A stretch of DNA of 64,000 nt from an uncultured Clostridia bacterium (GCA_934178475.1 CAKPQH010000004.1:57272-121271), one strand, 5' to 3'; shown: positions 35,059 to 43,975, numbered from the stretch's first letter. A program made the numbers and translations. The notes: generated by a model from the letters alone, not told the origin.

Positions 35059-36620
35059 TTCATTGCCTCTCTAATATAACTTGGTACTACCAGTTCATCT
35101 ATTTTCAATAATTTATACGCCATTTCTGCTTTATTATTTAACATTTTTCCAAGTTTTTTTCCATAATCTTCGCCATGAAAACAATAATCTGCATTAGGGT
35201 CTATTTCAATTATTTCATCCAGCTTTGCTTTATTGTCATTGTATAAACAAACTTCTATTGTCCACCTATTAATATCTGTATCTGTAAAAATTTTTATTTT
35301 ATCATTTTTTTCATTAAAAAGTCTTATTTCATCGATCTTTTTCTGTTTTTTATCATTATCTGTTAATACTACCAATTTTTTATTCAATTTATTTGCAATT
35401 TCTATATAATTTTTATATCCTAATCCTGCAGCAGAAATAACAAAAATATCATCTAGATCTATATCTCTGTTATAAATTCTTTTATAGAAATCTGGAATTA
35501 ACATATATTCAGTATTTCCCTCTACTAATATTATTTTCTTTGAAAGTATAAATTCCATCAATTTGCTATTGTCACTCTTTAAAAAATAATTCGAAACTTT
35601 TTCATCTAAATCATTTAATAAAACTGGATTGGTATCATTTAAAAATATAACATTTCTTAAATCTAAATTGCTTACTATTAAACTATTATGAGTTGTAATT
35701 ATTATTTGTGATTCCTTCTCTTTTTCTTCTATCATTTTTATCATTTTTCTTAAATTAGTATGACTCAAGTGACTTTCTGGTTCTTCAATTGAGATAATAT
35801 CATTATTATTATTTTTTTCAAGTGCCATTTCAGTTTTTATTAAATTTTCCATTCCTCTCCCCTTATTTTCAACAGGTATGCCTTCTTCTACTATTGTAAT
35901 AATGTTCTCTAAAATAACTTTTTTTGTATTTATTCCAAACTTTCTTTTATCATCAATTTTTTCCATCTCCGCTATACTATCAAGTAACCCTTCTATCTGA
36001 GAAATATACTGAGTTTTTATATTCATTTTCTTTTCAGGTACATATTTATTATTAAATAGTGATTTATTATAATAATTAAAAGAATTATTAGCTTCTATAT
36101 TTGATGTATTTATGCTTAGATATTTTATTGGTTTTTGAATTGCTTTATATGATGAGCCAGAAAAAGTTCTCCATTGCATTGAATAATATTCATATGGTAT
36201 TTTCCCCTCATTAACAAAACTTATTATTTCATTTTCACTTTCTTTATCAATTTCACATGTAAAAAATATTCCAGTTTTTATATTTTGATCAGAATCTAAA
36301 TATTCTAATCCACTATAATCGATGTTTTTTATAAAATTGTTGGGCAAATCTAATTCTAATTCAATATAAATTTTAGGTAAATTTTCAATACTAGGTTTTT
36401 TCTTGAAATTTTCCAAATTCTCTTTGTTTATCAAATCACTTATTATAGATTTATCTGAACTTTTATATAATTGATTTATAACTATATCTATTGCTTCTAA
36501 AATTGTACTTTTTCCAGCCTCATTTTCTCCAACAATAATATTTATATGTTCATTAAAATTAATTTTTATGTCTTTAAATTTCTTAAAACCAATGATTCTC
36601 ATCGTTTTTATGTAATTCAT
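35043..36620 (-). CDS. OLD-family ATPase-TOPRIM nuclease, GajA-like
   Basis: 525 residues. ABC-type ATPase half: Walker A VGENEAGKST (30-39), Walker B SIEEPESH (277-284), H-loop ITTHNS (308-313). TOPRIM half: VEGNTE (366-371, catalytic Glu) and VLTDND (418-423), followed by TDTDINRWTIEVCLY. These are the features of OLD nucleases and of GajA, a nucleotide-regulated nicking endonuclease. RBS AAGGAG 7 bases from the ATG. First gene of a three-gene operon (nuclease-helicase-PD-(D/E)XK). Defence function is inferred from family and context. Confidence 0.85.
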   Translation of the reverse strand: MNYIKTMRIIGFKKFKDIKINFNEHINIIVGENEAGKSTILEAIDIVINQLYKSSDKSIISDLINKENLENFKKKPSIENLPKIYIELELDLPNNFIKNIDYSGLEYLDSDQNIKTGIFFTCEIDKESENEIISFVNEGKIPYEYYSMQWRTFSGSSYKAIQKPIKYLSINTSNIEANNSFNYYNKSLFNNKYVPEKKMNIKTQYISQIEGLLDSIAEMEKIDDKRKFGINTKKVILENIITIVEEGIPVENKGRGMENLIKTEMALEKNNNNDIISIEEPESHLSHTNLRKMIKMIEEKEKESQIIITTHNSLIVSNLDLRNVIFLNDTNPVLLNDLDEKVSNYFLKSDNSKLMEFILSKKIILVEGNTEYMLIPDFYKRIYNRDIDLDDIFVISAAGLGYKNYIEIANKLNKKLVVLTDNDKKQKKIDEIRLFNEKNDKIKIFTDTDINRWTIEVCLYNDNKAKLDEIIEIDPNADYCFHGEDYGKKLGKMLNNKAEMAYKLLKIDELVVPSYIREAMKWIKE

Positions 36621-36648
36621 ATCTTTTCTCCTTTTATTTATTATAATT

Positions 36649-36669
36649 AGTCTTACAGCTTTTAAGACT
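36649..36669 (-). promoter_or_regulatory. Inverted repeat in the leader of the GajA-like gene
   Basis: AGTCTTA and TAAGACT separated by 7 bases, about 29 bases upstream of the start. It could be an operator or an mRNA hairpin. Confidence 0.35.
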
Positions 36670-36736
36670 TTCTTTCTCTATTATCTTAATATAACACATT
36701 CACTTTAATTATTTTGTCGAATCTTGTATTTTTTTA

Positions 36737-37627
36737 TCAAAATTTGATTTTAGGAAAGAGGTCTACTAAATCTTGATAATTAGTTTTACCACAATACTTT
36801 TTTAAATATTTTTCAAACTCTACATTTTCTTCTATACTAATATCTTGTTTAATTTCTTTTTGTATTTCACCAGTTATATATGATGTAAGCTCCTTTTCTT
36901 TTTGGTAATAATCCTGATTTAAATCGATTGATAAATCTATTATTTCATTATATTTTTGTAATTTATTCAGTTCATCTTTATTAATTGTCCAATCATAAAA
37001 ACTATAAGCTACAATTATAGTATAAAATATACAAGTAGCATCTGATATATTTGTTCTATTTAATTTAACACTAGTTGCATCCATAAAAAAAACTACCATT
37101 ACATATAATAAAAAAATACAAATCATCTGGTTAACAATTATTTCATCTTTTTTTATTTTGTAAAGTTCCTCCATAATTTTTGATGAATGAGAATAACTAC
37201 ACAATTTATCATATAAATATGTTAAAACTCCATTTCCATATATGTTATTAAAACTTTCATCATTTTCTAAAACATAAAAATATTCTTTAAAATTCTCTCC
37301 AATAAACTTTCTAATTTTACTTGAATTATCTTTATCTGCTTTCCCTGATTTCTTTATTATCTGATATGAATTAAATATTTCTTCATTTTTGTCTAACACA
37401 ATACCTTTAAGTGTCATTTCATATACATTTCGTAATATCGAAATTGCTGCAATTGTCTTTTTTTTATTAAACATATATATGCTATCTATTAATAGTTCTC
37501 CTGCCATGGATAAATTGTTTTTAACTTCATCTCTAAATTGAGAGTCTTTTATTTTCTTAATTTGTTTTTTTATATTTTTTACAAATACCTTATTTGCAAT
37601 ATTTATTATTTCTTCAATTTTTTGCAT
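36737..37627 (-). CDS. Unknown helical protein with hydrophobic segment, upstream of the Gabija-like operon
   Basis: 296 residues. The pattern AISILRNVYEMTLKGIVLD followed ~65 residues later by LYDKLCSYSHSS is seen in DUF5677-like/HEPN-like helical proteins, where the Arg and His lie together; that is only a resemblance. A strongly hydrophobic stretch (IVNQMICIFLLYVMVVFFMDA, about residues 165-185) may be a membrane helix. Tail is charged and ends GKTNYQDLVDLFPKIKF. It starts near 37627 and ends 116 bases before the GajA-like gene, on the same strand. Function unknown. Confidence 0.6.
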   Translation of the reverse strand: MQKIEEIINIANKVFVKNIKKQIKKIKDSQFRDEVKNNLSMAGELLIDSIYMFNKKKTIAAISILRNVYEMTLKGIVLDKNEEIFNSYQIIKKSGKADKDNSSKIRKFIGENFKEYFYVLENDESFNNIYGNGVLTYLYDKLCSYSHSSKIMEELYKIKKDEIIVNQMICIFLLYVMVVFFMDATSVKLNRTNISDATCIFYTIIVAYSFYDWTINKDELNKLQKYNEIIDLSIDLNQDYYQKEKELTSYITGEIQKEIKQDISIEENVEFEKYLKKYCGKTNYQDLVDLFPKIKF

Positions 37628-37710
37628 TTCATTTCCTTAAAACATATTATTTTGGCGTTATTGTAACATTTTTCGATTACTTTTTCAACACAAATACATA
37701 CTCATGTACT

Positions 37711-37740
37711 AATAAAAGGCTCTATGTCAATAGAGCCAAA
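37711..37740 (-). terminator. Terminator after the DUF4143 ATPase gene
   Basis: GGCTCTAT (37719-37726) pairs with ATAGAGCC (37730-37737); T4ATT follows on the minus strand. Confidence 0.8.
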
Positions 37741-37768
37741 CAATTACATTATTATTTTGTTTTTTTAA

Positions 37769-39001
37769 TTAATTATTTTTTTCATCAATTAACCAATCCA
37801 ACACATTTATCTTCTTTATTCCATCAAAGTCGGCATCTAAATCATCATCTAATGTCAAAATGTATTTAGGATAATTATCATTTATTTTCTTCAATGGAGT
37901 TAATTCTCTATCTAAAATTTTATTATCTCCTTCATTTTCTCCTCTAGTTGTTAATGCAACTTGATAATATATAGTATTCTCTGGCTTTCTTGCTACAAAG
38001 TCAACTTCTAAATCATCATATTTTCCTATATATACTTCATATCCTCGTCTCAACAATTCAAGATATACAATATTTTCTAATATATGTCCCATATCTCGAC
38101 CAGAGCCTTGTCCTAACATATAATATCTTAATCCTATATCTATTGCATAATATTTTTCTTGAGTTTTCAAAAATTCTTTTCCTTTAATATCATATCTGTT
38201 GGCTTTAAATATTAAATAGCTATCTATTAATGCATCTACATAATTTGAAATTGTATTATATGATGAATTTTTTTCTATTCCTTCAATATTATCACTTATG
38301 CTTTTCATACTCGTTCTATTCCCTATGTTGTCATACAAATATTTTGTAACTCTTTCTAAGACATTTTTATCTGTTATTCCTTTTCTTTGCATTACATCTT
38401 TAAATAAAATAGTATTATATATTCCATCTAAAAATAAATTTATGTTTTCTGGGTTTATTTTATATAATTCAACTGCTTGAGGAAATGAACTATATCTTAG
38501 ATAATCTCTAAATTTTCTTGACAAGTCTGTTTTATCTTCAAAGCTTGATAAATATTCTTTAAACGATAATGGCAACATTTTTATTTCTATATATCTTCCT
38601 GTAAGCAATGTTGCTAATTCTGAAGATAATAAATATGCATTTGAACCTGTTATATATAAGTCTACATCTTTATTTATAAATAAACTATCTACTGTTTTTT
38701 CAAATTCGTTTACATTTTGAATTTCATCTAGAAAAACGTATGTCTTTTTTCCTTTTACTAATCTTTCTTTTATATATTCATATAATTTCTTTCTGTCTTG
38801 TAATTCCTCATAATCTGCATTTTCAAAATTTATTGATATTATTTGTTTTTCTTCTACTCCAGTTTCTTTTAAGTAATCTTGAAAAATTTCAAGTAATGTT
38901 GATTTCCCACATCTTCTTATTCCTGTGATAACTTTTATTATTTGTTGATCTTTGAAATTTTTTAATATAGATAAATAATTTTCTCTACTTATTCTTTCCA
39001 T
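37769..39001 (-). CDS. AAA ATPase with DUF4143 domain
   Basis: Walker A TGIRRCGKST (about residues 25-34), Walker B TYVFLDEIQNV, sensor segment LYITGSNAYLLSSELATLLTGR, then the C-terminal DUF4143 domain with LENIVYLELLRRGYEVYIGKYDDLEVDFVAR, which contains a PD-(D/E)XK-like pattern. This large family is common in anaerobes and often proliferates in genomes; no function is established. Start set at the ATG at 39001 with AGGAGGAG upstream. Single gene with own terminator. Confidence 0.85.
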   Translation of the reverse strand: MERISRENYLSILKNFKDQQIIKVITGIRRCGKSTLLEIFQDYLKETGVEEKQIISINFENADYEELQDRKKLYEYIKERLVKGKKTYVFLDEIQNVNEFEKTVDSLFINKDVDLYITGSNAYLLSSELATLLTGRYIEIKMLPLSFKEYLSSFEDKTDLSRKFRDYLRYSSFPQAVELYKINPENINLFLDGIYNTILFKDVMQRKGITDKNVLERVTKYLYDNIGNRTSMKSISDNIEGIEKNSSYNTISNYVDALIDSYLIFKANRYDIKGKEFLKTQEKYYAIDIGLRYYMLGQGSGRDMGHILENIVYLELLRRGYEVYIGKYDDLEVDFVARKPENTIYYQVALTTRGENEGDNKILDRELTPLKKINDNYPKYILTLDDDLDADFDGIKKINVLDWLIDEKNN

Positions 39002-39159
39002 AAATCTCCTCCTAACTATAATAATTATACTATCTTTTATTATTATAGTCAAGTTTTTTCAAAATTATGAAAAAAGTGTTAGCTTTCATGGAGTCTTTTC
39101 AAATATTTTTTATTTAAAAAACTAATATAAAGCAAATTGTTTTGTTTTTTAAAATATCC

Positions 39160-39486
39160 TTATATTATTAAAAAATCATTCAATCTTTTACCTATAATAT
39201 CAATATTCTCTGTTATTTCTATAATATCTTCATTATTTTCTTCTTTTATTTTTTCAATGTCTTCCAAAATATTCTTATAGAATTCATTATTGACAGAATC
39301 ATAATATAACAATTTTATAAACTTTTGAAAATTCATTTTATTATTCTGTATTATATTTAAGATTTTTACTATATTTAGGACTGCACAAAATCCTATTGTC
39401 TCTTCATCAATATAATTTTTGTTATCTTTGTTTAAATATCTCATACAATCTAATAGTATTAACTTTATGAAGGTTACATAATGCAT
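39160..39486 (-). pseudogene. Unknown helical protein, 5' end probably cut by element 2
   Basis: Open from 39486, but its first codons (MHYVTFIK) are the reverse of the element-2 end repeat TATGAAGGTTACATAATG, and neither that ATG nor the internal ATG at 39444 has a ribosome-binding site. The rest (NYIDEETIGFCAVLNIVKILNII ... ITENIDIIGKRLNDFLII) reads as ordinary helical protein. It is best seen as the 3' part of a gene whose beginning was lost at the junction. Not recognised. Confidence 0.5.
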
Positions 39487-39617
39487 TTTATGGTTGATAT
39501 TGAATAACGTTGTATGTTAGTGTTATCAATGCTTTTGAAGATTTTTATTTAGTGTTTAATTTGGTTAAAATTGGTGTGTTTTTTAAAAATTCATCCCCAA
39601 TTTCTCCCCAATTTTTT
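39465..39617 (+). mobile_element. Left end of integrative element 2
   Basis: TATGAAGGTTACATAATG (39466-39483) aligns with TATGAGGGTTACATAACA at 31601, and the following ~150 bases align with the element-1 end, including TTTTTATTTAGTGTTTAATTT and the arm motif at 39595-39617. It marks a second element joined to the first. The GGG of the core (GGGTTATGAG) is replaced here by ACT. Confidence 0.65.
39595..39617 (+). repeat. Arm-type repeat, copy 2
   Basis: CCCCAATTTCTCCCCAATTT, identical to copies at 31730 and 51935; a weaker inverted AAATTGG lies about 27 bases upstream. Confidence 0.7.
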
Positions 39618-39672
39618 TGAGTGAATTTTTGGAAGTTGTTGATGTATTTTTTATAATTTGGAGGTTATTTTT

Positions 39673-39970
39673 ATGGAGATTAATTTTAGAGAAGTTAAAG
39701 ATGATTTATTAAAAGAATGGTTGAATTTAAGAGAAGAAAATGGACTTGCTTATTTGAATGAGGAAGATAAGAAACATACTATTGATTTTGATGAGATTTG
39801 TGAGCGTGTTTTGAGGAATGTTCCGGATATGAAATCAAAAGTATGTTAAGAAACAGTTGGAGTTACTGGATAGGAATTTTATGGATTATGTTAGTTATTG
39901 GAATGAGAAGTATTATAGGAATGGATTTTGTGATGGAGTTAATTTGATTTGTGGATGCTTGAAGTCATAA
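39673..39970 (+). pseudogene. Frameshifted paralogue of the 31800-32108 gene
   Basis: Starts MEINFREVKDDLLKEWLNLREE with GGAGG upstream and runs to a stop at 39847-39849 after NVPDMKSKVC. One base shift in the run AAATCAAAAG restores the family C-terminus YVKKQLELLDRNFMDYVSYW ... NEKYYRNGFCDGVNLI. Residue-level similarity to the element-1 copy is clear along the whole length. No tnpV follows here. Confidence 0.75.
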
Positions 39971-39973
39971 GGA

Positions 39974-39997
39974 AAAGCCGAGTTAATTCTCGGCTTT
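39974..39997. terminator. Bidirectional terminator
   Basis: AAAGCCGAG (39974-39982) pairs perfectly with CTCGGCTTT (39989-39997). Confidence 0.8.
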
Positions 39998-41119
39998 ATC
40001 TTCATTTTTATAATAATTATATGCTTTTACTAAACAATATAGTTCCCTAATATTAGTTATATTTTTATTGAACGGATTAATTCTATTCTTAAAATGTTCT
40101 AACAGTATTTCTTCCATATCTTCATTATTCCAAAATTCATATAACTTTGTATAATAATAACTTGACATATCTGTAAAATCCTCCGTCCTACTAAAAATAA
40201 CTTCTTCAATTTTACTTATCTGTTTTTCATTTTCAGGATTCTGTATTATATCATATAAAAGATAAACATTTTCAATATTTTTTTGTTTATATCTTTCATA
40301 TTCTTTCTCATTATTATTGTCTGAAATTTTTTCTGCCACCAAAACTTTTAAGATATCAATTATATATTTATATCGTGAATTAAATCGATTTTTATCTTCT
40401 TTCTCTAAAATCTCTAACTGCATAATTGGATTTTCATTTCTTTCTATTTTATTCTTTGCTATTTCTTTTTTATAATCCCTAATCATAGTAATTATTTCTT
40501 TATATAATGTATCTAAATACATTATATATTTATCTAAAAATTTATCAACATCATCAAATTTAAACCCAAAGCTTTCTTGCGAAAAATCCTTTGACTTATT
40601 TTTATTCCATAACAAAGTATAATAATCCCATCCTTTAGTTGTACCATTTAATCTATTTATAATTGAATTATATGGTGTTGGATATGTAGCAACAATAAAA
40701 TCTTGATTTGCATCTAACTCTGTTGGATGTGCACCAAATATAGCTCTTATATTTTGAAAATAACTCCAATCATCTTTCTTTGAATCTCCAAATATATCTT
40801 TCTCTCCAAAAAATAATCTACTTTTTGGATTATCTTTAACTATTTTATATATATCGTTTATCCCCTTTACAATAATATCTACAGCAGTTATATAAAGATA
40901 TACTTCGCCCCAATTATAATCTTTTTTATTCTCTTTTAATAAATTCTCACTACATAAATAATCTTCTACAACTCTAAACCAATGCATTACTGCACATATA
41001 ACGCTCCATTTATCTTCTCCATACCTTTTATCAAGCATTAGTAAAATATCTTCTTGATTTTCTCCATTTATAAATTTTTCTAAACTATTTAATTTATTTA
41101 TTCTTTCTTCATAATTCAT
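39983..41119 (-). CDS. Unknown protein with HEPN-like R-x5-H motif, paired with a nuclease gene
   Basis: 378 helical residues. The segment YFQNIRAIFGAHPTELD (Arg ~125, His ~131) fits the R-x(4-6)-H signature of HEPN ribonucleases and lies, as in HEPN folds, after a helix pair (WGEVYLYITAVDIIVKGINDIY). No other motif is recognised; the C-terminal half is charged and coiled-coil-like. ATG at 41119 with AAGGAGAT upstream. It follows the PD-(D/E)XK gene by 20 bases and is surely co-transcribed. HEPN assignment is tentative: the His may be a fold residue rather than catalytic. Confidence 0.55.
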   Translation of the reverse strand: MNYEERINKLNSLEKFINGENQEDILLMLDKRYGEDKWSVICAVMHWFRVVEDYLCSENLLKENKKDYNWGEVYLYITAVDIIVKGINDIYKIVKDNPKSRLFFGEKDIFGDSKKDDWSYFQNIRAIFGAHPTELDANQDFIVATYPTPYNSIINRLNGTTKGWDYYTLLWNKNKSKDFSQESFGFKFDDVDKFLDKYIMYLDTLYKEIITMIRDYKKEIAKNKIERNENPIMQLEILEKEDKNRFNSRYKYIIDILKVLVAEKISDNNNEKEYERYKQKNIENVYLLYDIIQNPENEKQISKIEEVIFSRTEDFTDMSSYYYTKLYEFWNNEDMEEILLEHFKNRINPFNKNITNIRELYCLVKAYNYYKNEDKAEN

Positions 41120-41138
41120 AATTATCTCCTTATTGCAC

Positions 41139-42536
41139 TTAATATATACTTGCACTTTTCTTAATTTCAGTATCAACAACTATTAATTCTGGCTTATTTT
41201 CAATTTTATTGTACTCATTATATAATTTCTTTAATTTTTCTTCATCTTTTAAATCATCAATTACTAAATATACTAACTGATTAGTTTTTTCAGCTTTAGC
41301 ATATTCCATTATTTGTGTTTTCATGCCATGTATAAGTTGTCTATTAGATGTAAGTTTAACTTCTACTACAACTCTATCTTTGTACCCATTACTATATTTA
41401 AAATCTATATTGCCTCTACCAGAATTAAGTTCTGGACTAATATCTACATCGAAAGCTTCACAATAAGAATCAGATATCCCATAAAATAATAATTGTACAG
41501 ATTTTTCACCTCTAAATTTGCCATCCTTTTCATAAAGCAGTTTTGCTAATGCATTATTCTCTACAAGATCTTTAAACTTATTACAAATTTTAAGAACAAT
41601 ATCTTTTGCATTTTCTTCCTTATTAATTTTTATTTCTTCTAAAGAAATATTTTTTAACTCTTTTGATATTATGTGATATCCTAATGAATCATTATCAAAA
41701 TCATATGGTTCAACCGAGAAATCCTTATATTCTGAAATAACTGCATTAAAATTTTCTTCATTTTTCATTATTTTTTCTTTTATAAAATCTTTCTTTTCTC
41801 TTGTTGAAGCTTTTTTCCATTCATCACCTACAAAAGAATTCATTTCATCTCTAATACATTGAACTCTAGAGCACACATAATCTATATCATCCCATTCTTT
41901 AGCAATTGGAAGCTCATGCAATATATCTTTAGGCAATAACAACACCGGCTTATTTTTAAAAGGGTTAATAAGCAATCCATTTTTAAATTTCATTTCAGGA
42001 TAATTTTCAGCATTTATACCTAAAATTTTATTTTTTTCATTGGTATAATTAATTATATCTTCATATATTAGATGTGAATACATATCGCTTAATCTATCTG
42101 GTCCTACATTTTCTTCAAACAAGCCTATAAGCTGAAATAAATCTGCATCTTTATTTCCTGCATCAATTATTTCTTTAGCGTCACTTATTATTTTTTCAGC
42201 CAAAACTGGGCCAAAACCACTTCCATATCTGCCTTTAGAATATCCTAAACCTATATTACTAATTTCGGGAAAATCAAACATTATAACGGCTTGCCTATAT
42301 AATCTACTATTTTTATCAGTAGTACTAGACAATATTTTGTATATATTTCTAAAAAACTGTTGAATCCTTCCATAAGATTTTTGGAAATTTTTTTCTTTTG
42401 TATCTTTAACTCTTTTTATGTTTATAAAATAATTTGCATCTATATCTAGTATAGTATCAAATATTCCTTCTTCATCTAATTTGTCACCTAAACTCAAATA
42501 ATCCGATAATGTAATCAACTTATTTTTCTCCCCCAT
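41139..42536 (-). CDS. PD-(D/E)XK nuclease-like protein beside the restriction-modification genes
   Basis: 465 residues. The C-terminal ~100 residues carry a restriction-endonuclease-like core: GNIDFKY ... DRVVVEVKLTSNRQLIHGMK, giving Asp near 378 and E-x-K near 393-395, followed by TQIMEYAKAEKTNQLVYLVI, a helix-strand typical of the fold. The N-terminal ~330 residues are not recognised; they include GYSKGRYGSGFGPVLAEKII. It shares a 196-base divergent promoter region with the 5mC methyltransferase gene. Could be a second endonuclease of that system or an independent two-gene defence module with the following HEPN-like gene. A GAGGG abuts the ATG, so the start is not certain. Confidence 0.6.
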   Translation of the reverse strand: MGEKNKLITLSDYLSLGDKLDEEGIFDTILDIDANYFINIKRVKDTKEKNFQKSYGRIQQFFRNIYKILSSTTDKNSRLYRQAVIMFDFPEISNIGLGYSKGRYGSGFGPVLAEKIISDAKEIIDAGNKDADLFQLIGLFEENVGPDRLSDMYSHLIYEDIINYTNEKNKILGINAENYPEMKFKNGLLINPFKNKPVLLLPKDILHELPIAKEWDDIDYVCSRVQCIRDEMNSFVGDEWKKASTREKKDFIKEKIMKNEENFNAVISEYKDFSVEPYDFDNDSLGYHIISKELKNISLEEIKINKEENAKDIVLKICNKFKDLVENNALAKLLYEKDGKFRGEKSVQLLFYGISDSYCEAFDVDISPELNSGRGNIDFKYSNGYKDRVVVEVKLTSNRQLIHGMKTQIMEYAKAEKTNQLVYLVIDDLKDEEKLKKLYNEYNKIENKPELIVVDTEIKKSASIY

Positions 42537-42621
42537 CCCTCATATTTTCTTGCATTTTATCATATTTTCCTATATAGTACAAATTTCATAAATTTTATAT
42601 GAAAAAATTATATATTTTTTT

Positions 42622-42706
42622 GTCGCAACTATTGCAATTTATTTCAATAAGTTATATAATATTTTTAGTCGCAGGGTTTGCATTTTAGAAAAAACTCTGC
42701 TATAAT
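42622..42706 (+). promoter_or_regulatory. Two tandem promoters with repeated operator-like boxes upstream of the methyltransferase
   Basis: Promoter 1: -35 TTGCAA (42632-42637), 17-base spacer, -10 TATAAT (42655-42660). Promoter 2: -35 TTGCAT (42678-42683), 17-base spacer, -10 TATAAT (42701-42706). Each -35 is embedded in a copy of the same box: GTCGCAACTATTGCAATTT (42622-42640) and GTCGCAGGGTTTGCATTTT (42668-42686), 46 bases apart. A repeated box overlapping both -35 elements suggests a repressor, or the methyltransferase itself, acting at both promoters. Confidence 0.6.
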
Positions 42707-42732
42707 AAAAACATCCTAGGAGGTCATAAAAA

Positions 42733-43950
42733 ATGAGTAATTTTAGAGTAGTTTCGCTTTTTTCAGGTGCTGGAGGAATGGATTTAGGATTTGAAAAAGC
42801 TGGTTTTGATATAGTATGGGCAAATGATTTTTTTAAAGAAGCTGTTGAATCATATAAAAAAAATGTTAGTAAAAATGTTGTTTATGGCGATATAACCAAA
42901 ATAGATAGTTCCGAAATACCGGATGACATAGATTTAGTTATAGGTGGATTCCCTTGTCAAGGTTTCTCTGTTGCCAATACTAAAAGAAGTATGAAAGATG
43001 AAAGAAATTTTTTATATAAAGAAATGTTAAGAGTAATAAAAGATAAAAAGCCTAAATTTTTTGTTGCCGAAAACGTAAAAGGTTTATTATCTATGGAAAA
43101 AGGAAAAGTATTTCAAATGATAAAAAGTGATTTTGAATCTCTTGGATATAAAGTAGATGCCAAATTACTAAATGCCGCCGAATATGGTGTTCCTCAAGCT
43201 AGAGAAAGATTAGTTATCATTGGAAATAGACTAGGTGTTGAAAATCCATTTCCAACACCAACTCATTGGGTAGATAGTAAACAATATAAATCAAAAGAAG
43301 GACTAAAAGATCCTGTAACTGTAAAACAGACTATTGGTTTCTTAAGTGATGTAAAATTAAGCGATTATCCAATAACATTAAATAATGGTTCAAAAATATA
43401 TAATCACATAGCCGCAACTAATGTATATGACAAATTTTGGGGTAGAAAATACGAAGTAAATCAAGCAGATATCTGTGATTACTTAAAATATTGGAGGGAC
43501 AAATCCGGATATTCAACAAAAAAAGTAGATGACCATTTTGGCTATAAATATACTGCTGGACATTGGTTTAGAAAAGATAATAATTCTGGAAGCATTCCTA
43601 AACCTTCTGATTGGTGGGAATTAAAGAAAATTTTCAAATTCGATGATACATATGATAAGCAGGTTACAACAATGGTTGAAAAAGAAATAAAATATGAACA
43701 ATCTTTGAGAATAACAAATTGGGATAGACCAAGTGATACAATAACAGCAACTAGTCCAGAAATACATGTTAATAAAGAAAGAAGATTAAGTGCAAGAGAA
43801 TGTGCTATGTTGCAAACCTTTCCAATGGATTATGAATTTGTTGGAAGTTTAAATACAATATACAGACAAATTGGAAATGCTGTTCCTGTAAAATTAGCAG
43901 AGCAAATTGCTAACGGCATTTATTCAACTTTAAAGAAAAATGAAAATTAG
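42733..43950 (+). CDS. DNA (cytosine-5)-methyltransferase of a type II system
   Basis: All ten-motif landmarks are visible: I LFSGAGGMDLGFEKAGF (near residues 9-25), IV GGFPCQGFS with catalytic Cys75, VI AENVKGLL, VIII QARERLVIIGNR, and IX/X RRLSARECAMLQTFP and IYRQIGNAVPVKLA. The target-recognition region is about residues 185-335. 405 aa. No N-terminal helix-turn-helix, so autoregulation of the SsoII/EcoRII kind is not obvious. AGGAGG 9 bases upstream. Convergent with a REase-like gene over a shared terminator. Specificity cannot be read from the sequence. Confidence 0.93.
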   Translation: MSNFRVVSLFSGAGGMDLGFEKAGFDIVWANDFFKEAVESYKKNVSKNVVYGDITKIDSSEIPDDIDLVIGGFPCQGFSVANTKRSMKDERNFLYKEMLRVIKDKKPKFFVAENVKGLLSMEKGKVFQMIKSDFESLGYKVDAKLLNAAEYGVPQARERLVIIGNRLGVENPFPTPTHWVDSKQYKSKEGLKDPVTVKQTIGFLSDVKLSDYPITLNNGSKIYNHIAATNVYDKFWGRKYEVNQADICDYLKYWRDKSGYSTKKVDDHFGYKYTAGHWFRKDNNSGSIPKPSDWWELKKIFKFDDTYDKQVTTMVEKEIKYEQSLRITNWDRPSDTITATSPEIHVNKERRLSARECAMLQTFPMDYEFVGSLNTIYRQIGNAVPVKLAEQIANGIYSTLKKNEN

Positions 43951-43975
43951 GATACTATATGTATCCTAATTTTTT
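43947..43975. terminator. Bidirectional terminator
   Basis: TTAGGATAC (43947-43955) pairs with GTATCCTAA (43961-43969), followed by T7. The first arm overlaps the methyltransferase stop codon. Confidence 0.8.
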
